From Thozetella sp. PMI_491 (lineage: Eukaryota; Ascomycota; Sordariomycetes; Chaetosphaeriales; Chaetosphaeriaceae): DNA of 64,000 bases. Each line of letters starts with the position of its first letter. Within the stretch, counting starts at the first letter, position 1. The position numbers were made by a program, and so were the translations under genes. The notes below the pieces were generated by a model, which was not told the DNA's origin, ran no database searches, and was given only the letters and a program-made list of their open reading frames with translations. Shown here piece by piece: positions 20,068-31,630 of this stretch. The stretch covers positions 99,913 through 163,912 of the forward strand of contig MU270046.1 of the NCBI GenBank assembly GCA_021432635.1, written 5' to 3'.

Positions 20068-21990
20068 TCAGGTATTCTTCTCAAATTCCTTATAGTTGGA
20101 AATGAATTGGAGCAACTCCCCATCTATGACGATGTCCAAGTGCTCCGTGTGCAATGCTAACTCATCACGTCCAATTATGTCACCACTCAACGGTACATTA
20201 TCAATCTCGCGACTCTCTGAAATGTAGGGAGAAGGCTCAGATTTGTATTGGCGAGGAATGAAAGCACGTCCCACGAAACTAAAACCTTCTTTGGATCTTC
20301 GTATGATTATAGATGTATCAGAGTAGAGAAATCGAACAACTAGATCTCCGACCAGCGCAGACGGAGGGGCGTAACCTGTGAGAGGTTTTGTGGAGGAGGC
20401 GACAAATTTTCTTGAGTCCGAACTAGTGTCGTTCGAATTCTTTGCCACAGGAACATTGCCGGAGGTGGGGACAGTCTCCGGAAACTTGGGCGAGACACCT
20501 TCAGCCGATAAATGGACCGTGAAGTAGTGAGGCTTGCAATTTTGAGACGACAAGTGAACTCCTTCTCCATACTCTGGCGGCATGCTTTCGAACAATCCTG
20601 CAATGTTCGGTTCTCCTGATTCATCCACAACCTTTGGGATTTGGCGAGCCGACTCGTTGGCACGCCAGCCAGTCCATGCAGGACCCTGGGTGCTGGAGGG
20701 CTTTCCTAAGCCGATGATTGTGCCCCCGAGAATTCCTTTAATTCGGAAGCAGGGCACAACCGAACTACTACTGGTCATTGGACCGCTGAGGAGTCTCTGT
20801 ACAATTCTGCTAAATCGGACTGTGTAGAAATCGCAAAGGTCGCTCGGACCTCGGACATTCGGGTGTTTGATGTGGCGGATAGCATCCGTGTACACCTCGA
20901 ACGGCGGCTTTTGATAGTCAACGGGCATCGTGCTATCAAACATGCCAAGACAGCCGTAAAGCTTATCCCGTCGAACACTGCATTCGGACCACTGACAGAT
21001 GCCCATCAGCTTTCTTAGGTCAGTGTCAGGAGGAGAAGAAGTGTAGCGTTCGCTGCGTATTGAGTCTAGTCGAATGGAAAATATACTGTCCAGAGACCGA
21101 GATAACGCCGTATATATTGGCCTCGATGGTCGGCTAAAGGCGTGTGGGGGTGACTTGAAGTGTGGCATGCCCTCTTGAAGCCTGCGAATCGACACAGTCA
21201 AGGAGGCCCATGGGAGTCGGTGTTTGCCGCAGTAAATCACGATGCTTTTGGCTAGAATCACCTCTTGCAGAATCCAGAGACGGGTCCAGTAGATTCGGAG
21301 ATGAAGAAGCCTCCTCAACTTATATTCGACTCCGGGCCTAGATGTAATCATTTCCAAAATTTCTTCGTCAGTCGACTGTGGGCTTGAGGCGATCTGATCG
21401 AGGAGGTCCATGGCAAGCCTGCTTCCTTCCGTGGCCCTCCCGAGCCATATGATCACCTGGGATGCTTGGGAGTAGATTTTTCCCATCTGCTTCACCTGAG
21501 AGTCTCGCTCCGTTGCATTATCTTGGTTGATGCAGATAGCGTCGACCCAGAGCGGCCGGGCATTGGCGCGGTCACGAAGGTAAAGGAGTGCCCAGAAGAG
21601 GTTCTCGCGCACTGAGCAGTCTTTGCCATTCAGTGAAATAGTGTGCTTAGGGGATCTAGGATCTCCCCATGTATACGACAACGCTTCGTACACGGGATTG
21701 TCGGACAGGCGGACCGACGTCAGGGTACAGGAGACCTTCGCCGCCCCTTTCCCAGGGAGCAAGGTGAGTAAACGCAAGCTGCCGCTTGGTGGAAGAGCTT
21801 CATAGTGGGAGCTCCGAAATCCAAGGTTTAGAGCTCTTGTTATTGCGGAAGGAAGAGTGTGAGGCTTAGACTGCGCTTTCTCGAGAGAGTCTAGGCTGTC
21901 AAAGGACGCTGCGTCCTCATCGGAGTCGGAAAAATAGATCTCCTCTCTTCTCGCTCTCCCGTTCCTCGCTGAAAGATTATGGAAGGACAT
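20068..21990 (-). CDS. HET-domain (heterokaryon incompatibility-type) protein
   Basis: A single exon of 640 residues from the first ATG (21990). The frame is open 90 nt further upstream but without ATG. HET landmarks are YEALSYTWGD (102-110), PLWVDAICINQDN (146-158), QMGKIYSQASQVIIWLG and IYWTRLWILQEVI. The C-terminal half is low in known domains. HET domains mediate self/non-self recognition and programmed cell death at hyphal fusion when paired with an incompatible allele or an NLR; many copies per genome have no known partner. Acidic SDSDED near the N-terminus. No NLR or HeLo gene is adjacent. Family call firm, function general. Confidence 0.9.
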   Translation of the reverse strand: MSFHNLSARNGRARREEIYFSDSDEDAASFDSLDSLEKAQSKPHTLPSAITRALNLGFRSSHYEALPPSGSLRLLTLLPGKGAAKVSCTLTSVRLSDNPVYEALSYTWGDPRSPKHTISLNGKDCSVRENLFWALLYLRDRANARPLWVDAICINQDNATERDSQVKQMGKIYSQASQVIIWLGRATEGSRLAMDLLDQIASSPQSTDEEILEMITSRPGVEYKLRRLLHLRIYWTRLWILQEVILAKSIVIYCGKHRLPWASLTVSIRRLQEGMPHFKSPPHAFSRPSRPIYTALSRSLDSIFSIRLDSIRSERYTSSPPDTDLRKLMGICQWSECSVRRDKLYGCLGMFDSTMPVDYQKPPFEVYTDAIRHIKHPNVRGPSDLCDFYTVRFSRIVQRLLSGPMTSSSSVVPCFRIKGILGGTIIGLGKPSSTQGPAWTGWRANESARQIPKVVDESGEPNIAGLFESMPPEYGEGVHLSSQNCKPHYFTVHLSAEGVSPKFPETVPTSGNVPVAKNSNDTSSDSRKFVASSTKPLTGYAPPSALVGDLVVRFLYSDTSIIIRRSKEGFSFVGRAFIPRQYKSEPSPYISESREIDNVPLSGDIIGRDELALHTEHLDIVIDGELLQFISNYKEFEKNT

Positions 21991-22819
21991 TACAGAGGTA
22001 GTAAAAACTAAAGAAAGGTGATTAACGGAGGAACTGTTCAAGGTAGTATGGCTAAGCAACTCCACCAGAAATTCCCTCAATTAGTTGTGATTCGGATACT
22101 TCTTGGTGATGAATTCGTCAATTTGAAAGCGGGGAGAGCTTATGTAATCATGAATACTTGTGAGCATGTAACTAGTTAACTACCTAGTTAGAGACTGAAG
22201 GATAGTAGGATAGTTGCCTTGCTTTAACTTGATGATGCACGTATCATCCCCATTCTATATCTTAAGATATAATGGCTATACATTTGAAGGTTGTTGCGAG
22301 CGAAGCAGCCGGGTGTCCAAGCGAACTCGTAGCCTTGTCCTAGTTCTGCTTGCTTGTAAACGTGTTCTGCAACAGTGCCTACTGTTTTAGACAATGGCCT
22401 TGAGCTGCACCTACTTCCTGCTTGGTATTATTAATGCCCTACACAGGATGCGACTTGCTATCACTGGTGATGCTGAGGCATAACGATCAGGTTTTTGCGA
22501 AGGAGTTCTGGAGGATGCATGTTTATATCAACAGTGATTATATTGTAAACTAGAGGTATATTGAGCACCACGCGGAGGAAGCCGAGGAAAAATGAGTTTC
22601 GCTGCGGAGAGAGGGTGTTGAGGGGAATGCACATGTTTCCTATGCTATGTGGGACGACGAAAGGCATTGGCGAACAGTACAGCAGGTGTGGAAAGAATCC
22701 TCTGGAAGCGGCGCTGGAATACCCCAGGGCGTGCACACTGCTCGGTTGTCCAAGCTCTAGTAGTAATATCCCAAGCGTTTCGGGTCTTGCACGACCAATG
22801 TACCAGATCTCTTTGATTG
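21991..22819. other. Intergenic region
   Basis: This lies between the HET gene start and the 3' end of a Zn2Cys6 gene. Overlapping open frames occur on both strands at 22461-22863 but share no recognisable domain; they may mark a decayed gene. Confidence 0.45.
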
Positions 22820-24740
22820 TCACCTTGGTGCAAGACTTCTACTCATTTCATCAGAGGCCTTAGAATCTAGCCGAGTTAAGATATCCAGAAGCTGCGAAAA
22901 ATAACTGCTCGCACGCTTCTTGAGCGTCTCATTGGGGTCGGTGCAACTCATCTCGAGTAGCATGCTGCCGACCTTCCGTATCCTCTCTACCTTTAAGATA
23001 CGTCAGTACCACATGTCTACCCCTAGCACTTCCAGAAGTCTTACCGTGGGTTCTCCCTTGACTTGGAGGTATATGAATGGAATATCGTTCAGAATTTGGA
23101 TGAAGTCGTAGGCTATGCCTATCTTAGCCATAGAAAGCGTGAGTGTCTCGTTTCTCAGCCCCATGATGTCCAAAAGGTCGCTGTCCACGCACTGTTGCAG
23201 GACAATGAGCCGCAAGCAATGGAATGTGACTAGGATGGAGCAGCGCTGCACCCAAAATGCACACTTTTGGAACTGGGCAGCCATCCCATCGGACAGATCT
23301 GTTATGAGATTGGACGCCTGTAACCATACCGGGAGACAGTCCGGAACACTCATAAATACCATGAAAGCCTGAGTCAGTCGTGCCTTGCGGTTTGGGTCCT
23401 CTGTCTGAGACCTGGCAATTCTGAGATCAAAGATAAGCCGGGCAGCGGACAACCAGAGGCGCAGGAAAACACTCCAACCGGATAGGAGCTGCTTCTCGTA
23501 GTTCTTCTCATAGCTTGGCTGAGTTGTATCTAGAAGAGGGACGAAAGTTTCATCCACACCGCGTGGAGACACCTCGATGTCGAATAGAAGGTCGTGGAAT
23601 ACAAATGCCCGGCTGAGAAAGCAGATGGAAGCTTGATCTGACGAGTAGAGGTGCCAAAAAACGTTTCGGAGCATCTGGGCCTCAATGTCGTCAAGGCCCT
23701 TTAGACTCTCTTCGCGATGCAGATGCATGTTCTTGGCCAGCAGCGCGGCTTGGCCGAGAACGTAATATGCCAGACCGGTTTTCCCCGTAATCTGCTGTAG
23801 AGCGATGGAGTGCATGATCCTGGTCGAGAGTGATGAAGAGGTGGGGTGCTCAACATCGAAGTCTTCAAAAATCTTGAGCGTGTTCCGGGAAGCCACTAAA
23901 CACGGTTCGACTATGGTTTCCCGCTGCGATAGCTGGGACTTGGGCACGATGGACGCGACAGCTGCGCATAGCGCGGTCAGCAGGCTGTAGGCCCTCAAGT
24001 GACCCACCGTTTCATACCAGCTACTAGCAGAAAACAGATCCGTGGCTTGCGGATCCGCGAAGAATCTTGCGGCGGTGGACCGGAGTGAAGACTCGTGGAC
24101 ATAGGGGGCGGTCGGGAAGATGTACTGCACGTAGAGATCGATGCAGTGATAAACGACATTGGGCTTATTTGGTGAAGACAGCACCGGGGTGATGGATCTG
24201 AGAAGTCGGCTGTGTATGGTCTGTGCCTCTACAGCAGCGACTATAAAATCTTCTAAAGCACTGGACAGTGGTTCCAGGGGGGAAGCTAGGAATCGTGTTG
24301 CCTGTAATAGTGAATGCTGTTCCACCAGGTCCTTGCTAGGCGACTCCGCCACCGTCGAAATAGAAAGGGGCGTCCAGGTGGCATCTTCAGAGGGGAAAGC
24401 ATCACGGCCATGGCCCGACAAAGTTCGGATTTCTGGTGTATCCGACGTAGTAGGAGAGTGGCGTTGGCTTGGGAGGTCTTGTGTTACATCTGAGGGCTTA
24501 CGCTGCTTGGGGCCTCGCTTTCTCGGCAGCAATGTATACTCGCAGGGCAGCTGAGATATTTGACAATTTCCGCACACTCGTGTTGCCTATATTCTCATTA
24601 GCCGCCCTTTCTTTACCACTGAGAAGTTGCCAAGGCTTAGGAGGGGGCTGAATGCTGGCTGCACACACGTCACACTTGACCTTCCGCTTACGACAGGAGT
24701 CGCATGCTCGGGATACTGCCAAACGTCTCGGGTTAGGCAT
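22820..24740 (-). CDS. Zn2Cys6 transcription factor beside beta-glucosidase
   Basis: Three exons (24740-24669, 24586-23045, 22990-22820) join into 594 residues. The cluster ACDSCRKRKVKCD is split from RVCGNCQISQLPCEY by an 82-nt intron; together they give CX2CX6CX5CX2CX6C. The basic linker RKRGPKQRK follows, as in fungal sugar-pathway regulators with an RRGPKG-type linker. The middle region (YVQYIFPTAPYVHE, MLRNVFWHLYSSDQ) is the fungal-specific regulator domain. The third exon is inferred from GTAAGA...AAAG around a frame that otherwise stops. The gene is divergent from the GH1 gene at 25240 with 499 bp between starts, so it may control disaccharide or aryl-glucoside use; that is inference. 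It resembles maltose, cellobiose or lactose regulator classes only in a general way. Confidence 0.88.
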
Positions 24741-25239
24741 CGTGAGCCAAACATGGGGGACGATCGGCCTGCGTGATTGAATTGGTACCGAGCGGCCGGG
24801 TGGCGTGGGGATGCATCAAGAACCCCGCGGAGAAAATATACGCGTATAGAGTCCTAGCTAATCATGGGTTTGCGGGGTTCCTTCTAGCGTCATCAGAAGG
24901 AGAAGGCTAGAGCGCTGACCAATCAGATATTTCTCCGCGATAAATTTGTGGATGCGATGTTACGAGTCGGCGGCTCTCGGCTTAGAAAGAGCAGCTAGCA
25001 TTTTCTCCGCGGCCGGGCGTGTTATCGAATCAATGGGGTAGATACCGATGGTTAGTCGGCCCCAAAATGTTGTTATTGGGCTACAAGGGGCACAAGCCAA
25101 GCTACCTAGAGAATAAAAGCTAGAATACAGTGCCGCCGCTCTCCCTGGAACGACTTTCTCCCTCCATTCACTCGCACCTTTCAATGCTGAAGAAGGTCTA
25201 GGTCACAGACAATTCGCCTAACTCGTCTTACACCTCAAA
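24741..25239. promoter_or_regulatory. Divergent promoter region, regulator / GH1
   Basis: These 499 bp contain both promoters. The region has CGG/CCG-containing words (for example near 24793 and 25015) of the type Zn2Cys6 proteins bind, but no inverted CGG pair can be singled out with confidence. An AT-rich AATAAAAG element lies about 130 bp before the GH1 start. Confidence 0.6.
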
Positions 25240-26845
25240 ATGGCTACGGAGGCGTCCATGTTCCAGGCGTCCGACTTGGTCACGGGTGTGGAATCTAGCT
25301 CTAAAACTGACGAACTCTTGGTCAAGGAGCTTCGCCTGCCACATGACTTCGCCTGGGGCACCGCTACGGCAGCATACCAGGTGGAGGGTGCATGGGACCA
25401 AGATGGGAAGGGCAAGTCCATCTGGGACACATATACTCATCTCGAACCGTCTCGAACCAACGACGAGAATGGCGACATCGCCTGTGATCACTACAACCGT
25501 GTCGAGGAAGACATTGGTCTGATGGACTCATTGGGTGTAGATATGTATCGCTTCTCTATTGCCTGGTCACGAATCATCCCACTCGGCGGACGAAGTGATC
25601 CAATCAACGAGAAGGGCATCGCGTTTTACAATAATCTCATCGACCGACTTATCGCGCGGAACATCGAGCCAGTGGTCACATTATATCACTGGGATACGCC
25701 ACAGGGCATCTACGATCGTTATGGTGCGTTCCTTGACACAACCGAGTTCAGGGCTGACTTTGAGCACTATGCCCGGCTGTGTTTCGCTCGGTTTGGCGAC
25801 CGTGTCAAGAAGTGGGTTACTTTTAACGAACCCTATATCACCTCCATCTTTGCCCACCACAACGGCGTCCTTGCCCCAGGACGTTGTGCCTCAACGGGGG
25901 CCGACACGAAGACGGAGCCGTGGAGGGTCGGCCATACCATCATCCTGGCGCACGCCGCCGTTGTTCAGCAGTACGCGGCCGAGTTCCAGCCTTCCCAGGG
26001 AGGTGTCATATCAATTGTGTTGAACGGGCACTTCTACGAGCCACACAACGCCAAGCTACAAGCAGACATTGACGCGGCCCAGCGCAGACTGGAGTTCTAT
26101 ATCGGCTGGTTTGGAGACCCGGTTTTCCTTGGGAAGGACTATCCAAGCTCGATGCGAACCTATCTTGGATCGAGGCTGCCCGAGTTCACGCCTGAGGAAC
26201 TCGAGTTGCTCCGCCAGACGGCCCCGATCAATGCATTCTACGGCATGAACCACTATTCCACCAAATACGCCCGTGCCCTTACGGATCCACCGGCGGACGA
26301 TGACTGGACCGGAAACATCGAGGAGACATCCGTGAATAATGATGGGGTCGAGATCGGGCCTCCGTCTGGCGTGCTCTGGCTTCGACTCGCTCCGGTGGGG
26401 TTCCGAAAGCTGATGAACTGGGTGTGGGATCGATACCATATCCCGATCTTCATCACAGAAAACGGCTGCCCGTGCCCCGGAGAGGATGACTTAGAAACCG
26501 CCAAGAACGACACGTATCGGCAGAACTACTTTGGTCTGTATCTCGATTCTATATCTCGGGCTATTTACGAGGACGGCATCCCTGTACAGGGCTATTTGGT
26601 GTGGACTCTGATGGACAACTTTGGTTAGTATCTCTCGTCTTTCTGTTTGACACTTTCCACTGCCACTATTTATCCATCTTGAGAACTAACAAATCAACCA
26701 CGGAATAGAGTGGTCGGCCGGATATGGTCCTCGGTTTGGAATCGTGCATGTGAATCGTGAGACATTGGGGCGTACACCGAAAAACTCGGCGGCTTACTTG
26801 AAGGAGACGTTTGAGAGGCGCAGAAGAGCGTCGGGAACTGAGTAA
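25240..26845 (+). CDS. GH1 beta-glucosidase, intracellular type
   Basis: Two exons (25240-26623, 26709-26845) give 506 residues with no signal peptide. GH1 hallmarks are FAWGTATAAYQVEG (38-50), YRFSIAWSRI, VTLYHWDTPQ, the acid/base Glu197 in WVTFNEPY, the nucleophile Glu407 in FITENGC, and the C-terminal GYLVWTLMDNFG/EWSAGYGPRFG, split by the intron. Retaining hydrolysis of beta-glucosides such as cellobiose or plant aryl-glucosides is expected in the cytosol, where such enzymes also make inducers by transglycosylation. The N-terminal about 30 residues are longer than in typical members. The regulator on the other side of the promoter and the peptidase downstream (converging) are its neighbours. 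Confidence 0.95.
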
Positions 26846-26965
26846 CAAAGCAAAGCCAAGGAGGGTCATAAATCGACTGCTCGTGACATTTTCTCTCGCT
26901 TAACTGACCTATCCATATACCACTATTAGAAAGCTCATGCCATCAGCATGGAAAGCCTATCCCGA

Positions 26966-28401
26966 TTACTCATCGCGAACCATGTGCTTATCCAGTAGAC
27001 TCTGCACTCTGTCCAGCGGCAATGCCTCGATCTTCCTGCCCTCCTGTCCAACTAGGGTTTCCGCCTGGCACATGGCGTTCAGAATTGCCTCCTCGGTGGC
27101 CTCAGAGACGGCATACAAGAGGGAGTCAATAGTTTCGTTCCTCACAGTTTCAACCGTCTGGACTTCCACCGGCGGTAGATATCCCATCCCCGAGGATGCC
27201 TCTGCTAGTTTATCGGGAGACGTTCCGGTGGAAAACGCAAGGAAGATCTCGCCCGAAAAATTGCGGCCCGATGCGTGGCCGCTCACCTGCGTCACACCCA
27301 TAGACGCATGCTTGGCAAGGCGCTTAAGCTGGTGAGGTAGAAGAGGCGCGTCCGTCCTACGACATGTTAGCTGTGTGTAAATCGCATCAGGAGGGTTGTT
27401 CCAAAAAAGAATTAAATAAAAAGACTGACGCGATGATTATAATTATACCTAGATAAAGGTTAGTCAATGCGAGCATATCTTTTGGTGTCGACATGACTGC
27501 ACTTACTTCCTTCCATGGCTTTCCCTCCAACCGGAATCTCCCTGGTTGGAGGTGCCGCTGCCCGCTTTTTGTCTTCGTCCATGAGCAACTTGCCGACTGG
27601 AACATTGGCAATCCTCAAATCTGCCCTCTGTCCGTGATTGGCCTGCACCAAGACGCCGAGGACGTAATCCTTGCCCACGCCTGGAACAACACGGGAGCTG
27701 GTTCCAGTACCGCCTTTGAAGCCGTGGCATATCATTGCGGTACCTCCGCCGTGGTTCCCTTCCAGGACATCTGTCTGGTGCTCTGCGGCGAGAATGGCTT
27801 TCCTTACTAATTCATTGTCTACCGCTGAGGCTTCAATTTTGTTCAAGTATCCGTCAAAAGTCTCGCCCACTATAGGGATGGAGACCCGGCGGAGATACTC
27901 CTCCTCCGTCTCGCCTCTGTTACGGGCGGCTTCCAGCATCCAAAGGAAGAGGGCGTCGTAAACTTTCCCAACACTAATGCTATTCGTGATGGCGATCGGC
28001 TACGGCTGCATCAGACGAGTATCGTATGCTCGACCCGGGAAGACTCACGGTGCTCAGAAACCCCCACTCATTTAGCATGTGGCAGCCCGTCATCTCGCCA
28101 GCGCCATTAAGGTCATGCGTAGCGCCGTAACATGGTCGCATGTGAGTTCCCTTGACGCCCTGGGGAAAGATCACAGTAACGCCGGTATGGATATCATCCC
28201 CTTCGTGTACTGTTGCCTGGCCCACTTGGAGACCTATGGATTATCAGGGGATGAGCACGGGCACTGGTAGGTTCATCGCCTTTTGGCGTAGCAGACAGCC
28301 GCACCTTTGACGTCGAGAATTGAATTCCCGGGGCCCGGCGCGAACTTTCCGGGCGCATACCCGAGGTCTCTGATGCGGCACCGCTTAACAATAGTCACCA
28401 T
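26966..28401 (-). CDS. DmpA-type (peptidase family S58) aminopeptidase
   Basis: Five exons (28401-28305, 28233-28049, 27999-27507, 27448-27430, 27356-26966) join into 394 residues. Family signs are RIRDLGYAPGKFAPGPGNSI at the N-terminus, GCHMLNEWGFLST/PIAITNSISVG, VGETFDGYLN, the Gly-rich GNHGGGTAMICHGFKGGTGT, VLGVLVQANHGQRADL and finally GS-IIIIIATDAPLLP. In this family the protein self-cleaves before the Ser of the Gly-Ser pair, and that Ser (here Ser259) becomes the N-terminal nucleophile. Substrates are N-terminal L-amino acids, D-amino-acid amides/esters or beta-peptides. No signal peptide. Odd points: a 19-nt micro-exon follows the Gly-Ser codon, and an intron splits the codon of the nucleophile (A|GT). 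One donor is GTCAGT. The family call is strong because all motifs fall in frame. Confidence 0.88.
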
Positions 28402-29307
28402 CTTGGAAGCTCTTGGAAGAGAAGTAGAGTTTACGTCTAGCATGGAACTTGTGTGGGGATGTTTTTACCCGTATTTAAATTCGAACCGTGCCGCATCTCC
28501 ACTGTCGGCTCTGGCGAAGCCGAAACCCGAAAGCCGAATCGGGGGTGTCAGACCCGATGCAGCGCAAAACGCAAGAACTCGTAAGCTGAATGGTAGCTAC
28601 AGGTTGACCATACCTACGCATGCCACGTCATTGTGAAACACTCTTATCTATTATCAAGCCGATAGAAGAATTAGGTAAAAACCCCTTTCGCTTCTAGACT
28701 ACTCAGCGACGATATCTAGACTCGGCACTGCTGCTGTAGGAACCAACGTGTGCCCAGGGAACTGGTGCGTAAACGTGAAGCACGAAATGGTGGTTGTTAG
28801 TAAGTGTGTATTCTGGCACAATTTTTTCTAACAGTCTCTAGCCCTTTAAGAAAGCACGTGTATTAGCTACTAGATTGTCACACGCTCCAGAGTAATGCGA
28901 GCTAATTTCGCGCAGGAAAAGACTTTGATCTTCTAGTATAGTGCAAAGCACTGGGGCTAATCAAGCCGATGCTCTTATTGCTGATCAGGCCACGATTGAG
29001 CGAGAGCAGACTCCAGATGAATAGAGTCCCGCAGAACCAGGGCTCGTGTGGCCTTCATTTACAGAACAGAAATTGCATAACCAACGATATATACCCATAA
29101 TTTGGCATATAAGTCTAAGTATAGGAGTTTTTGGAATAATAATTATAAAGTACAATCTAAATACCTCTCTAGCCAGAAAGTCGGCGAGTAGGCCATATGT
29201 TCTTTCGAAGACATAGAACGATATAATTATGGAAGTGGCCTATCTTCTGATCTCCTACCATCCTTTGCAGGAATCTGAGAATAACAATACTTCCCTGTAT
29301 TTGATAC
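28402..29307. other. AT-rich intergenic region
   Basis: About 0.9 kb, AT-rich from about 28640 on, with no recognisable gene. The part next to 28401 is the peptidase promoter; the rest is 3' sequence of the peroxidase gene. Confidence 0.65.
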
Positions 29308-30211
29308 TCAAGGCACCGCGCTCATCGCTGTCACGATAGCCACGATGTCGTCACCGATAATCTGTTTCTTGGGGCGCTTGTACCCCTCCTCCCACGGCAA
29401 TCGCTCCTCTCCTGCAGAGAATTAATTACCTGATACGTTCTCAAAATTTTCAAGATAGCAGGAACGCTCACGAAAGAGGACTTCGGTCCAGACGTGGCTT
29501 GTCTTGCCAGGTGCGACCTCGAAAACCTTTAGATAGAATGCCGACTCGCCCAGGCTCGCGCCATTCTGGTCATCGCCAAAGTTGAACTGCGGGTTAGCAG
29601 CTCGTGCAGCAGCAATGCGATCCCTCCTGGCCAGCTCAGCGGTCTCTATCGTAATTGTTTTGTTGCGGAAGTGCCTCGACACTTGGTTCCAGATGGTGGC
29701 ATTGAAGCTGTGGTTATCGCCAAGGAAGAGGTCGCTGCGGCTCAAGCTGCCATCGTGCTCGCGCGGATCTATCATTGGCACCCGGTTAGAAAAACAGAAT
29801 CTCTCGCAGGCAGGGCCACTCACCGGCCTGATGATCAAGGTCGTCGAGGTTCAGAGTCTCGTTCATTCCAGTAGTCGAGAATACTAGCCCGGCTTCCACG
29901 AGGGGCTGGATGAGACTCGGATCAACATTGAACACTTCGTCGATGCTGTCCAGGAACTCGTCCAGAGAGACATCCGCTCCGTCACGCGGCAGATAGCCGT
30001 GGTTGGCCAGGGCGTTCAATGCCGGGCACGGACTCCGCCCTAAATGGATCAGCTTAGAACCTTTTCTTGGACGAGTACCATATGAGATGGAAACTGCCAT
30101 GCACTTACGGTCCGTAGGGAGGGGTGCAAGGAACCTGCGGTCCTTGTGGTCTGACCCGGGGCAACCAACAACGGCGCCAGCCGAGAAGAGCAGAAATGGT
30201 ATGAAGAGCAT
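29308..30211 (-). CDS. Heme-thiolate peroxidase (chloroperoxidase / peroxygenase family)
   Basis: Four exons (30211-30109, 30039-29824, 29768-29472, 29411-29308) give 239 residues, the short class of unspecific peroxygenases. An N-terminal hydrophobic segment (MLFIPFLLFSAGAVVG) acts as a signal peptide. The proximal heme ligand motif SPCPALNALANHGYLPR places Cys39 as the thiolate, and the distal motif REHDGSLSR gives Glu110-His111-Asp112, split from upstream sequence by an intron. The C-terminus reads EVLFREERLPWEEGYK and ends IVTAMSAVP, usual for the family. Secreted enzymes of this group use hydrogen peroxide to oxygenate aromatic or aliphatic C-H bonds or to halogenate. Potential N-glycosylation sites occur at NETL, NHS/NAT and NKT. 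A TATA element is seen 67 bp upstream. Substrate unknown. Confidence 0.9.
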
Positions 30212-31630
30212 GACAACTTCTGTAGCCTCTTGTTATTAGATGGGGATTTCGTCTGGTCTCGAGTTGAGGACCACTCCTTTTATAGAGATGGAGGTGTCTA
30301 CTTTATATCTCAGGCATGGAGCAGCTGTGTTCCACAGCATCGTATTTTAGGCGCCTATGGTTGGCTCGCAGTGTGATGCTACCGATTTGGGAACGCATGG
30401 TAAGGCTTGCGGCTGATTTCTAAGGCGGCATACGCTTACGGGACTTGCAGTAGTTCAAATTAGATCTTACCGGCGTATTCTGCCCTCCGGGGTAGCTATA
30501 CCCATCCTCCAGCATCTTAGAGAATTGAGGCTCCCCTGAGTAGAACCGCTAATATGAATATGATCGTTTCTGTACAGAGCCTGGAATATCAATCATGGTA
30601 CTTCTCTCTTAATCTGTGAATCTACTCAGAATTTCCACCTAGGAGCCGCCCGGATCCCTCATAGCATGTGGACCGGTCGACAGTTCACGAAATCTTGAAC
30701 AGTCAGCGTGGAGCGAGCTGAGGATGGGCACGGTGACCCATCGAAAAAAAAAGTGTCCTTCCTGCAGCCTCTCGGAATGCATAATATTAGCATGCCTGTA
30801 TCTAGCAAGCTCGCCTACGAGCAATCGGGCTGAGGGATCGAGGTAGGGCTGATTACTGGAGATTATCACCATTCCAATTTTGGTAGGCTTCGTGCCTATT
30901 ACGGCCGTTTTGCGAGTTCGCCGCCTTTTCATTGGCTGGGTCGCGCGGCTCCTGAGGGCTATTTAGTTCAAGGATGTCTCGACCGTATAACTCTTGCAGC
31001 TCGTAAATGTCTTGGCCTATGCCACAGCCACAATGTCGAATCAATTATGCCAACATGAACCTTGGCGAGCGCTTGAAACCTTGTTGTGCTAGTTCCGAAT
31101 TTCACTATTGCTATTCATAATCATGAAGATCCTGACAGGCCCGCCCAGTACACCACCAGATATTTAGCAGAAGATGCATGCTGAGGCGAGGAAAGGGAGG
31201 TGGCTTCCGGAAAAGGTGACATTTTCGGCTGCTTACCTCCCTAGAACCGCATCAGGTCTCAGGGGATATACGGTGTCTGTGTCTCATGAAGCTAGCAGAG
31301 ACGATAGAGCAGGCCCATCGTAGCGGTCCTTAACTTGTGCAAATCAGGCAGCATGAGACATCAAATCTCATGATACCACTCTAGTATTTAGGGAGACCAT
31401 TACACTGCGATGACAGCTCTCAAGCAAAGTAGGGAGTGTCCTGCAAAATGTCACAACATTGAAGAAGGACAAGAGAGGGGTTAGGGTTAATGTCGGGATG
31501 CGGCGAGCGCGAGGCGCAAGAGCCCCCGCTAAGCTGTGGTGGCTGAAATAGGATCCCCTCAGCCCCCGAGAAAGCATCAAAGAGGGGCCGGGAATAGCCA
31601 CCAGTCCGAAGTTCATGTGAATTGTCCGCC
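30212..31630. other. Intergenic region
   Basis: 1.4 kb between the divergent peroxidase and HET genes. Small open frames at 30639-31044 and 31368-31835 have no domains and are mostly antisense to each other or to the HET gene start. Apart from the TATA element nothing is identified. Confidence 0.6.
30278..30284 (-). promoter_or_regulatory. TATA box of the heme-thiolate peroxidase gene
   Basis: TATAAAA on the minus strand, centred about 70 bp upstream of the ATG at 30211, in an otherwise mixed-composition leader. Assignment rests on position and match only. Confidence 0.5.

Noticed and set aside
22461-22863. Overlapping open frames on both strands near the end of the Zn2Cys6 gene
   Set aside because: No domain, no splice logic and mutual overlap; partly the antisense of the regulator's last exon.
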